24,803 nt of DNA from Helicobacter sp. (GTDB taxonomy: Bacteria; Campylobacterota; Campylobacteria; Campylobacterales; Helicobacteraceae). Positions 16,022 through 23,133 of this stretch are shown in pieces. The position numbers and the translations under genes are program-made. The notes under the pieces were generated by a model. It saw nothing but the letters and a program-made list of their open reading frames with translations, did not search any database and was not told the origin of the DNA. Positions within the stretch are counted from its first letter, which is position 1, and every line of letters begins with the position of its first letter. The stretch is taken from positions 1 through 24,803 of the forward strand of contig NZ_JAFLSB010000021.1 of NCBI RefSeq assembly GCF_022511165.1, written 5' to 3'.

Positions 16022-16684
16022 TCAAATTGGAATCCGCAACAAATTATCTAGCATTGCTATACCATCGCGGCTACCAAGTATATCCTTAATCGCTCTTTCA
16101 GGGTGAGGCATTAAACCAAATACATTTTTGTTTTCATTACAAATACCAGCAATGCTCCCTACCGAGCCATTAGGATTAGCCACATACTCAAGCAGAATCT
16201 GTCCCTTTGTGCGAAGATGCTCTAATCCTATCTCATCGATAAAATAATTACCATCAGCGTGAGCAATGGGCAAAGTAATTTCTTGATTTGTGGCATAAGA
16301 GTGCAAAAAGGCATTGTCTCTATTAACTACTTTGAGGATTTGCATTTTTGAGATGAAGTGCAGATTCACATTGCGTTTTAATGCACCGGGCAAAAGCCCT
16401 GCTTCACAAAGAATCTGAAAACCATTGCAAATACCAAGCACATAGCCACCAGATGCAGCAAAATCCCTAATTGCTTTCATAATGGGCGAAAATTGTGCTA
16501 TTGCTCCACATCGTAAATAATCCCCATAGCTAAAACCTCCGGGTATGACAACAAGATGTGAATCCTTGGGTAGCTCCTCATCTTTATGCCACACGATAGA
16601 TGTTTTTGCACCGAGCATATCAAAGGCATATTGTGTGTCAAACTCGCAGTTTGTCCCCGGAAAGCGGATAATAGCCACATTCAT
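16022..16684 (-). CDS. purQ: Phosphoribosylformylglycinamidine synthase, glutaminase subunit
   Basis: Glutamine amidotransferase subunit that supplies ammonia for the fourth step of de novo purine synthesis. It works in a PurL-PurS-PurQ complex. The 220-residue class I amidotransferase has catalytic C86 in LGICNGFQIL, and H194 and E196 in MPHPERA. IPGGFSYGDYLRCGA is the family oxyanion region. The ATG shares one base with the purS stop (TAATG), so translation is coupled. No purL is in the window. Confidence 0.96.
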   Translation of the reverse strand: MNVAIIRFPGTNCEFDTQYAFDMLGAKTSIVWHKDEELPKDSHLVVIPGGFSYGDYLRCGAIAQFSPIMKAIRDFAASGGYVLGICNGFQILCEAGLLPGALKRNVNLHFISKMQILKVVNRDNAFLHSYATNQEITLPIAHADGNYFIDEIGLEHLRTKGQILLEYVANPNGSVGSIAGICNENKNVFGLMPHPERAIKDILGSRDGIAMLDNLLRIPI

Positions 16685-16923
16685 TACATAATCTCAATGC
16701 GATAATCTTCAATAACAACATTGGCAAGGAGTTTTTCGCACATATCTTGCACGATGGCATACGCCTTTTGAGAATCGCTCTCTTGCAAGTCTAAAATAAT
16801 CTCTTTTGAGAGTTTTACGCCCTGCAAACTCTCAAATCCATTCGCATTCAATGCGTGATAAATAGCCTTTGCTTGAGGATCAAGCACCCCTTCTTTTAAA
16901 CAAATAAGAACCTTTGCCTTCAT
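16684..16923 (-). CDS. purS: Phosphoribosylformylglycinamidine synthase subunit PurS
   Basis: Small (79-80 residues) bridging subunit of the three-part FGAM synthase used by bacteria with small PurL. Family sequence is clear: ICLKEGVLDPQAKAI at the start and NVVIEDYRIEI at the end. Two adjacent ATGs lie after AGAGG; I chose the second for a better 6-base spacing. It sits between purC (stop 9 bases upstream) and purQ (1-base overlap). Confidence 0.94.
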   Translation of the reverse strand: MKAKVLICLKEGVLDPQAKAIYHALNANGFESLQGVKLSKEIILDLQESDSQKAYAIVQDMCEKLLANVVIEDYRIEIM

Positions 16924-16932
16924 CATTATCCT

Positions 16933-17643
16933 CTATGCCAAAATACGGCGCAAAACTTCTTCATAGGCAACTTTCACGCTTCCTAAATCTTGCCTAAATC
17001 TGTCTTTGTCAAGCTTTTGGTTGGTATTTTTATCCCAAAAACGACAGCTATCAGGGCTAATCTCATCAGCAAGAATGATATTCCCCTCGCTATCGCGCCC
17101 AAACTCGAGCTTAAAATCCACAAGCTTCAAATCTCTTTTATCAAAAAATGCCTTAAGTATGTCATTAATCTTACGCGCCTGCGCTCTTAGAATCTCAAGC
17201 TCACTTCGCGCTTTGATTAAACCTAGAATCTCACAATGCTCATCATTTATCAGCGGATCGCCAAGCGCATCATCTTTATAATAAAATTCCACAAGCGCAT
17301 AAGGGAGGATTGTCCCCTCTTTGATACCCAAACGTTTTGTAAGTGAACCTGTGGCGATATTGCGCGTAACCACTTCTATGGGGATAATAGAAACTTTTTT
17401 GCAAAGCATCTCATTTTCGCTTAACTGCTCTATAAAATGCGTTTTAATCCCCTCTTTTGCTAAAAGCGTAAAAAGCAAAGTGCTAATACGACAATTTAAT
17501 GCGCCCTTGCCAGATTCTGTGCCTTTTTTTTCTGCATTAAAAGCTGTCAAATCATCTTTAAATACTGCGATAAGCGCATTCTCATCACTTGTTTCAAAAA
17601 GTTTCTTGCCCTTTCCTTCATATAACATTGCTTTCTTTTCCAT
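16933..17643 (-). CDS. purC: Phosphoribosylaminoimidazole-succinocarboxamide synthase
   Basis: SAICAR synthetase; joins aspartate to carboxyaminoimidazole ribotide using ATP in purine synthesis. The 236-residue protein has the glycine-rich LYEGKGKKLFET (7-18), RNIATGSLTKRLG, LVDFKLEFGRD and ADEISPDSCRFWD, all family signatures. Its ATG shares one base with the ctpA stop (TAATG), preceded by GGGA. It is part of the overlapping run that starts with ctpA. Confidence 0.97.
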   Translation of the reverse strand: MEKKAMLYEGKGKKLFETSDENALIAVFKDDLTAFNAEKKGTESGKGALNCRISTLLFTLLAKEGIKTHFIEQLSENEMLCKKVSIIPIEVVTRNIATGSLTKRLGIKEGTILPYALVEFYYKDDALGDPLINDEHCEILGLIKARSELEILRAQARKINDILKAFFDKRDLKLVDFKLEFGRDSEGNIILADEISPDSCRFWDKNTNQKLDKDRFRQDLGSVKVAYEEVLRRILA

Positions 17644-18983
17644 TATTTCCCGCCCTTACTCTTTGGATTAGCGCCTATTACATTCCACGCTCTCAACACA
17701 TCAATCGCGCTTTTAAGCTGAATATCTTGCTGAATCATAGCATTTGTAATGGTTTTTTTATCCTCATTTTCAGTCTTTGCCTTTGCATTTGGCACATTAA
17801 TCTTATCAAGCTCTCCTTGCAAATGCCTTTTTAAATCTGATTCTTTAATGCTAAAATTATTTTCATTTTCAGGCGCAGCACCCGGATATATCACAATATC
17901 AGGCGTAATGCCCACTGCTTGAATCGTCCTTCCACTTGGAAGATAATATTTTGCAGTAGTAAGCTTTAAGCCCTCATTTTGATCAAGCTGCATCACCGTT
18001 TGCACACTACCCTTGCCAAATGTTTGTTCTCCAATAAGCACAGCGCGTTTATGGTCTTGTAATGCACCAGCGACAATCTCACTTGCACTTGCACTTCCAC
18101 CATTAATAAGCACCACCACAGGCAAATCAGCATAAGGTGCACTTTTAGCTTTGTATTCGATATTTTCGCCCTTTGCACGCCCTTTTTGTGTAACAATTAC
18201 ACCACTTTTGATAAAAAGTCGGCTCAAATCAACAGCTTGATCAAGCACTCCACCGGGATTATTACGCAAATCAAGCACAATACCCTCAACTTTGCCAAGC
18301 TGTTTAAGCTCACTCACTACATTGCGCACGACATTTTTATCAAATGAAGAGATGCGCACATACGCAAAATTGCTTCCTTCAATTTTGCGCACTTTTACAG
18401 AATCTACTTTAATAATATCACGCACAATACTAAAAACAAGCGGTTTTGATTCGCCCTTGCGCACGATTGTAAGCTCTACTTTTGTGCGAGGCGCACCACG
18501 CATAAGATTCACCGCATCATCAATGCTCATATCAATTGTGCTTTTATCATTCACTCTTAAAATCACATCACCACTTTTAAGTCCTGCTTTATCTCCGGGT
18601 GTGCCATCAATAGGCGCAATAATCGTCAAAGCTCCATCTTTTAAACCAACGGTAATACCAATGCCTCCAAACTCGCCATCAGTATTAGCGCGTAAATCAT
18701 CAAATTTCTTTTTATTGAGGTAATTTGAATGTGCATCAAGATTACTCAAAAGCCCATCAATTGCCTTATCTACAATTTCATCAAAACTCAATTCATCAAC
18801 ATAATTCTCTTCAACAATCGCCATAACACGGCGCAATTTTTTAAAAGATTCTAGCTTATTGCTCTCTTGCACCTTTGGTTTGGCTTTTTGTGTCTCATCA
18901 GCCATCAAACCCGCAAATAATGCTGAACTCACTAATAATGAGATGATGATACCCGATAAAACCACTCGCGATTTATTCATCAT
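17643..18983 (-). CDS. ctpA: Carboxy-terminal processing protease (S41 family)
   Basis: Periplasmic serine protease of 446 residues. Residues 1-25 are a signal peptide (RVVLSGIIISLLVSSALFA). The N-terminal cap includes EENYVDEL. The PDZ domain spans about 100-185 (GIGITVGLKDGALTI; DKAGLKSGDVILRVND). The S41 domain has the Ser/Lys dyad S299 (GGSASASEI) and K324 (TFGKGSVQ), 25 residues apart as expected. The C-terminal helices end in KSKGGK. It is first in the run with purC, purS, purQ, the SH3 protein and plsC, as in C. jejuni. GGGG lies 8 bases before the first of two adjacent ATGs. Substrates in this group are not known to me. Confidence 0.95.
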   Translation of the reverse strand: MMNKSRVVLSGIIISLLVSSALFAGLMADETQKAKPKVQESNKLESFKKLRRVMAIVEENYVDELSFDEIVDKAIDGLLSNLDAHSNYLNKKKFDDLRANTDGEFGGIGITVGLKDGALTIIAPIDGTPGDKAGLKSGDVILRVNDKSTIDMSIDDAVNLMRGAPRTKVELTIVRKGESKPLVFSIVRDIIKVDSVKVRKIEGSNFAYVRISSFDKNVVRNVVSELKQLGKVEGIVLDLRNNPGGVLDQAVDLSRLFIKSGVIVTQKGRAKGENIEYKAKSAPYADLPVVVLINGGSASASEIVAGALQDHKRAVLIGEQTFGKGSVQTVMQLDQNEGLKLTTAKYYLPSGRTIQAVGITPDIVIYPGAAPENENNFSIKESDLKRHLQGELDKINVPNAKAKTENEDKKTITNAMIQQDIQLKSAIDVLRAWNVIGANPKSKGGK

Positions 18984-19037
18984 TGTTGCTGCCCCTTTGT
19001 TGATTGCAATAAAAATTAAAGCAAGATAAAGGATATT

Positions 19038-19043
19038 ATTCTA
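19038..19043 (-). promoter_or_regulatory. Possible -10 box for the ctpA-pur-plsC run
   Basis: On the minus strand TAGAAT (within GATAGAATAATATCC) lies about 55 bases before the ctpA ATG in an AT-rich stretch. It is the best -10 candidate before the first gene of the run; the neighbouring TAATAT is an alternative. Confidence 0.35.
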
Positions 19044-19228
19044 TCTTAAAAAGATATATGTATCCCTAATATTCTCAAGTTTCTTTCAAGAAAAGTCAAT
19101 ACAATGCAGAAAATACGCCTTTGCTAAGCGATTGCGCTTAGAATCTCCCCACATTTTTGTTATTTATATGATGAGTTAAGAATGTGAGATTCTAAAATTT
19201 TTACAAAAATGGCAAAATGTATAAAATC

Positions 19229-19244
19229 TTAGAATCTAGAATCT
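19229..19244. repeat. Copy 1 of a 16-base direct repeat (TTAGAATCTAGAATCT)
   Basis: Identical to 19502-19517. In this copy the flanks extend it to CTTAGAATCTAGAATCTAAG, an imperfect palindrome with two A-A mismatches around TCTAGA. Built from the AGAATCT word that is common in this window. Confidence 0.7.
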
Positions 19245-19501
19245 AAGCTAAAAAATATTTTTTAATCTTTCTTTATCGCAAAAAGAAAAAGGGCTTATCC
19301 TCTCCCCGCTCCCCTTAGCAATAAAGTATATCTTTAATTGCATTTAGACTAATGGCGCACAAAATGCGATACTTTGAAAGAGTCGTCGGGTGGGGGGTAT
19401 ATTAAGGAGCAGGGGCGACTTCACATTTGTGCAAAGCACCAATCCATACTTGTAAATTTAAGCCCCTCCCCCTTATAAAAAAAGAATCTAGTAAATTTGG
19501 T

Positions 19502-19517
19502 TTAGAATCTAGAATCT
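19502..19517. repeat. Copy 2 of the 16-base direct repeat
   Basis: Identical to 19229-19244, 273 bases away in the same spacer. A partial copy, AGAATCTAG, lies at about 19482-19490. Confidence 0.7.
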
Positions 19518-19547
19518 TTTGCAAACTCTGCTTTTGCGCCAATTTAC

Positions 19548-19574
19548 GCTTTGTGATTTTATAGCGCACAAAGC
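19548..19574 (-). terminator. Possible hairpin terminator of the DHA2 exporter gene
   Basis: GCTTTGTG and CACAAAGC form a perfect 8-bp stem with an 11-base loop, directly abutting the exporter stop codon at 19575. There is no U-run after the stem on the minus strand, so it may act as an RNA 3' end stabiliser rather than an intrinsic terminator. Confidence 0.35.
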
Positions 19575-21056
19575 CTACGCCCTAAGCAACCTCCACACAG
19601 CCACACAAGAAGCACAGCACATTATACCTAGAATCACTATTGCTATACAAAAAGAATGCAGATAGATTGAGAGTGCCTCATTGCCAAGCTCTGCAAGATT
19701 TGCACTTGCAATCATAGAAATATACTCTCCTCCTAATCCTGCTGTATTGCACATTATGCTAATAAAAATAAACATTAAAGCACCATAGAGTGCCACGCCC
19801 ACAGCTTCGCTCCCCAGCCGAGCAGAATTTAGCACACCCGCTGCAAGTCCAGCCTTACTCACATCAACGCTACTTAGGGCGAGATTATCAATACCTCCAG
19901 CGTGTAGTCCCATTCCTATGCCGATAATAAAAAGAAGTAAGAGTATGAGGACAAGCTGCCATTGTGATGTGGCAAAAAACACAACAATAGGGAGAATGAT
20001 TAAGCCAACGCTCATCAAAAGCGACATCATAAGGGCAAGTCTTTTTGGATTCCACCCATTATTTAGCATTTTTGAAACAAGTATTGGGCAAAAGAGCATA
20101 GGCGTGGTGAGTGCAAGCATATATAAGCCAGAAATTGAAGCACTTAAGCCAAAAACTGCCTGCAAAAAGCTTGGAAAATAAGTCAAAAGCACCACAAAGC
20201 TAAAACCTGCAATGATAGTAACAAGGCTAAAGCCGAAGAATTTTTTATTTTTAAGCACCTCAAAATCTAAAAGTGGGGCTATACCCTTTGTGCGTAGAGA
20301 TTTTTGCTGCCATATCAATGCACCTGTAAAAAGGATAAAAGCAATTAAAGCGATAAGGGTTTGGGTATCAAATTGAGCCAAAGAAGTAATACATATCATA
20401 AAAGAAAACAGCGAGGCGATAAACAAGAGCGCACCTATGCAATCAAAAGGAGCTTTTACCTCACTATTTGGTATATCTTTTGGCAAAACAGGGCTCAGAC
20501 ACAATACAAGAGCTAAAACAATAAAATGAAAGGCAAAAATAGAACGATAAGAAAGAGTAAAACCTGCAATAGAAGTAGTCGCAAAAGCATCAATGAGTAG
20601 CCCAGAAATCGTGGGTCCAAATGTAATCCCAAGCCCTGCTGTACTCCCAAAGAATGCGAATGCCTTTGCCCTCTCCTGCTCCTTGAAATTTCTAATAAGC
20701 AAACTCGCCCCACAAGCAAATACACTCGCTCCTCCAATACCTGCTAAAGCACGAGCTATATCTAAGATAAATAAATCTTGTGCCACAATAGAGAGCAAAG
20801 AACCAAGCACATAAATACATACGCCAAGCAAAAGACATCTTCTTGCACCAAATGTATCCGCCATTGCACCCCAAATCAGCGTAAAACTTGCAAAAAACAA
20901 ATTAAACGCATTTACAACCCATTGCAAAGCCATAGTGTCATCGCCTAATTCTTGTGCGATAAAAGGGAGGGCAATAGCTGTCCCAGAAATCGAGCTTGGC
21001 ACGACAAAAACCGCCAAAAGTATGGTTAAAAGTAGTAGAGATGTATTTGTTTTCAT
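19575..21056 (-). CDS. MFS exporter, DHA2 (14-helix) drug-efflux type
   Basis: Inner-membrane proton-driven exporter of 493 residues with about 14 hydrophobic helices, as in the EmrB/QacA family. The first helix keeps the ALPFIAQELG end of the family motif. ALQWVVNAFNLFFASF and GAMADTFGARRCLLLG (motif A) follow, then GIGGASVFACGASLLI, and motif C-like GLGITFGPTISGLLIDAF. Substrate cannot be told. AGGAG lies 7 bases before the ATG. Upstream on the same strand is a decayed cytochrome P450 (stop 18 bases before this ATG), so the two probably formed one transcript. No EmrA-like membrane-fusion partner is nearby. Confidence 0.88.
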   Translation of the reverse strand: MKTNTSLLLLTILLAVFVVPSSISGTAIALPFIAQELGDDTMALQWVVNAFNLFFASFTLIWGAMADTFGARRCLLLGVCIYVLGSLLSIVAQDLFILDIARALAGIGGASVFACGASLLIRNFKEQERAKAFAFFGSTAGLGITFGPTISGLLIDAFATTSIAGFTLSYRSIFAFHFIVLALVLCLSPVLPKDIPNSEVKAPFDCIGALLFIASLFSFMICITSLAQFDTQTLIALIAFILFTGALIWQQKSLRTKGIAPLLDFEVLKNKKFFGFSLVTIIAGFSFVVLLTYFPSFLQAVFGLSASISGLYMLALTTPMLFCPILVSKMLNNGWNPKRLALMMSLLMSVGLIILPIVVFFATSQWQLVLILLLLFIIGIGMGLHAGGIDNLALSSVDVSKAGLAAGVLNSARLGSEAVGVALYGALMFIFISIMCNTAGLGGEYISMIASANLAELGNEALSIYLHSFCIAIVILGIMCCASCVAVWRLLRA

Positions 21057-21467
21057 TAGGCTTCTCCTTTTTCTTTAAGATTCATAACAGGAATGCTTTA
21101 AAGGGCGGTGCAAAATCACGCCATTATCCCATAGTATCTCCTCGCTTGTATTGAGAATTATGCAAGGCAGTATCGAAAATATCTCTTGAAGCAAAAACTT
21201 CGTCTCAATTTCAACTAGATTTCGCCCCATACCCAAACTGCAAGTGTAATTTGTTTTCTCTAATAGTGTGTAAAAGCGGAATTACCAAAAACAAGTTAGT
21301 CTATAAATATTCTATTATTTATAGAAATAGCTCTTTTTAAAGTAAAAATAATAAAAGATTAAGGGGAAAATCTGCAATTAAATTAATACCCTCTAAATTG
21401 CTACGCGATACACAATCTATGTAAGGTTAGGAAATATTAATCAAGCCTTAAGGATTCTAGACTTAAA
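21057..21467 (-). pseudogene. Decayed cytochrome P450 remnant
   Basis: No intact gene, but the minus strand carries pieces of a bacterial P450 in the right order in shifting frames. First (about 21429-21361) GINLIADFPLNLL resembles the family GxVDLVADFAxPLP. Then (about 21276-21220) VIPLL and RENKLHLQFGYGA match VxxLL and the heme-loop lead-in RENxHLAFGYG. Then in the next frame (21230-21075) MGRNLVEIETKFLLQEIF matches CxGxxLAxxE after the heme cysteine, continuing through WDNGVILHRPLKH (compare WxxGxxLRGxxxL) to a TAA at 21075-21077. The heme-ligand cysteine itself and many segments are missing, apparently by deletions. All frames have stops. It lies just upstream of the exporter, in the same direction. 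The call rests on remembered family motifs and is moderately sure. Confidence 0.55.
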
Positions 21468-22487
21468 TCAATAAAAATTTGTTATGCTATTTTCATTTGT
21501 AAAAAAACGCGCTCTTTTTGTTCCAAGTTTAAAGCAAGCATTACTTACAGCGCTATCATTAATAATATCTCTCTCTTGCACATCACAGAGAAAATCCTGA
21601 ATCACATTACGATTAACAAAAACAGGCAAATAACCTTCACCTACCCTACTCATAAGCCCTAAAAATACGCCTTTTTTATCATAGAATGCTCGTCCATAGG
21701 TAAATTCCTCATACGAATCTCGCTCCATTTCAAAGCCATATATACGCTCTTGCTTACGCGAAAAATCATAATATGAGGCGAATTTTTCAAGCTTCATACT
21801 TCGAGTATCAAATACAAACGCACTATTAAGATAAGGATAAAATGCTTCGGTATGCTTGGTAATAAGCGCATTTGAGGCAAATACATCTATGCCAAAACGC
21901 TTGTAGATTCTATCTTGGTAATATGTTTTATCGCGCAACTGACAAAAGCTATCTACAAATTGTGTTGTTTTTAAAAGCGCAAGTCCTGAATCCAAATCAA
22001 GCGCCTTAATGCTCAAACTCGCCACGCACATCATATTTGCATTAAGATCATCTTGCATTTTGGCATAGATGACTTTAGGGACAACCTTGCCATTATATAC
22101 CACCTCTGCAGAAGTGATGTAGAATCCATTTTGGAGCAATGTCCCAAACCCCTTTCTAAATGAGCCATCGTGAAATGAAGTCTCTATAATAGCCGTGCTA
22201 TAAATCCACTGCGGTTGGGTAGGTAAAGTCATATCCTTAGGGTGCAAAACGCCCTGTGCTGTATCTTTGACTTTTGTTTGCTTATCTGTTTGTGCAGGGG
22301 TGGCTTGCGTTTGTTTAGAATCTGCATCTGCTTCTAATGATTGAGGAATGTTCATAAAAAGCTTTTGTGGGCTTTCATAGCCCTCCATTACTGCCTCTAC
22401 TGAATCTTCAGAAGCAGTAAGCAAGGGAGTATATCCTATACATACCATACCCCATACACATAAGCGAAAAACACCCTGCTTAAGCAC
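21468..22487 (-). CDS. Exported trypsin-fold protein with degenerate active site
   Basis: I start this at the GTG at 22487, with AAGGGA 6 bases upstream; the longer open frame to 22742 overlaps the ppiA gene and is not believed. That gives 339 residues. Residues 1-25 (KQGVFRLCVWGMVCIGYTPLLTA) look like a signal peptide. A Gln/Thr/Lys-rich linker follows (about 45-85). The rest resembles a chymotrypsin-fold domain: GFGTLLQNGFYITSAEVV aligns with GTGFLVxxGxILTNAHVV but has Glu where the catalytic His should be. LDLDSGLALLKT matches the Asp-containing DxALLK strand. GRAFYDKKGVFLGLMSR matches the GNSGGPLxDxxGxVIGI strand without the catalytic Ser. So probably a binding protein, not an active protease. 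Function and target unknown. Divergent from ppiA. Confidence 0.7.
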   Translation of the reverse strand: MLKQGVFRLCVWGMVCIGYTPLLTASEDSVEAVMEGYESPQKLFMNIPQSLEADADSKQTQATPAQTDKQTKVKDTAQGVLHPKDMTLPTQPQWIYSTAIIETSFHDGSFRKGFGTLLQNGFYITSAEVVYNGKVVPKVIYAKMQDDLNANMMCVASLSIKALDLDSGLALLKTTQFVDSFCQLRDKTYYQDRIYKRFGIDVFASNALITKHTEAFYPYLNSAFVFDTRSMKLEKFASYYDFSRKQERIYGFEMERDSYEEFTYGRAFYDKKGVFLGLMSRVGEGYLPVFVNRNVIQDFLCDVQERDIINDSAVSNACFKLGTKRARFFTNENSITNFY

Positions 22488-22528
22488 CCTACATCCCTTT
22501 TGTTCAAAAATTGTTAAGTTAATATCGG

Positions 22529-22534
22529 TAAAAT
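22529..22534 (+). promoter_or_regulatory. Possible -10 box for ppiA and downstream genes
   Basis: TAAAAT lies 50 bases before the ppiA ATG in the divergent spacer; TTTATACC at about 22546 is an alternative. Pattern only. Confidence 0.3.
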
Positions 22535-22584
22535 CCGCGCACTTTTTTATACCCCATAAAGTCCTGATGATTGAAGGAGAAAAA

Positions 22585-23106
22585 ATGCAAGAAGAACTAA
22601 AAGTATATGACATCAAACAAGAAGAATTAGAAAAACTCAAATATGCACTTATAGAGGTAAGCAAACCAAGCGGAGAATCGCTTGGAGTAATGACTTTAAA
22701 GCTTTTTATAGAAGCTCCACAAAATGTTACAAATTTCGCCACTCTTGCCCAAAGTGGATTCTACAATGGACTTACCTTTCATCGCGTGATTCCTCATTTT
22801 GTCGCTCAAGGTGGCTGCCCTGTGGGTAATGGCACAGGAGGTCCGGGCTATCGCATCAAATGCGAACTCAAAGACAATCCACACAAACACACAAGAGGTG
22901 CGCTCTCTATGGCTCACGCGGGACGCGACACAGGAGGGAGTCAGTTTTTTATCTGCTTTGCCCCACAGCCTCATCTTGACGGAGAACACACGGTTTTTGG
23001 CAGAATCGACATCAAAGATAAAGCAAGTCTTGCCGTGCTTGATGCAATCAAAGAGGGTGATATTATTAAAAGTATTACCATTTATGAATCTCTGCCTCAA
23101 TCTTAA
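22585..23106 (+). CDS. ppiA: Cyclophilin-type peptidyl-prolyl cis-trans isomerase
   Basis: 173-residue cyclophilin without a signal peptide, so a cytoplasmic proline isomerase. I start it at the ATG at 22585, preceded by GAAGGAG with 5 bases between; the ATG six codons earlier has no such site. Catalytic landmarks are FHRVIPHFVAQGG (the Arg is the catalytic residue), GTGGPGY, ALSMAHAGRDTGGSQFFI and HLDGEHTVFG. His replaces the human CypA Trp121 before LDG, so cyclosporin binding is probably weak. The N-terminal 20 residues (charged, MQEELKVYDIKQEELEKL) are an extra helix. A YajR-like exporter starts 27 bases downstream. H. pylori has an orthologue as HP1441, by memory. Confidence 0.94.
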   Translation: MQEELKVYDIKQEELEKLKYALIEVSKPSGESLGVMTLKLFIEAPQNVTNFATLAQSGFYNGLTFHRVIPHFVAQGGCPVGNGTGGPGYRIKCELKDNPHKHTRGALSMAHAGRDTGGSQFFICFAPQPHLDGEHTVFGRIDIKDKASLAVLDAIKEGDIIKSITIYESLPQS

Positions 23107-23133
23107 AGAAACAAAAAGAATAAAGCGCCTAGA

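Larger units (their letters stand above)
18984..19574. other. 590-base gene-free region with short repeats and G/C-rich tracts
   Basis: No credible gene is seen. The ctpA end holds the ctpA promoter. Further along are hairpin 19124-19141 (CTAAGCG-ATTG-CGCTTAG), several AGAATCTA-type words, and three strand-biased tracts: C-rich 19299-19316, G-rich 19387-19416 and C-rich 19462-19473. The G-rich tract is closed by AGTCG/CGACT (19380-19420) and its TTAAGGAGCAGGGG is nearly the reverse complement of the first C-rich tract. On the minus strand a 23-codon open stretch runs across this block but has no start or Shine-Dalgarno site. The composition differs from the AT-rich spacers elsewhere. It could be a decayed gene or a dispersed intergenic repeat; a genome search would tell. 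Confidence 0.6.

Noticed and set aside
19387..19416. G-quadruplex in the G-rich tract
   Set aside because: There are only three clear G-runs, one of them a G6 without an internal loop, and a long gap before the last; a stable three-tetrad form is doubtful.
19365..19435. Short protein SRPCSLIYPPPDDSF on the minus strand of the spacer
   Set aside because: No start codon in frame after the preceding stop, no Shine-Dalgarno site, and the block is better explained by its odd base composition.
22488..22742. 85 extra N-terminal codons for the trypsin-fold protein
   Set aside because: They run antisense through the start of ppiA, lack a ribosome-binding site, and push the signal peptide to the interior; the GTG at 22487 with AAGGGA is better.
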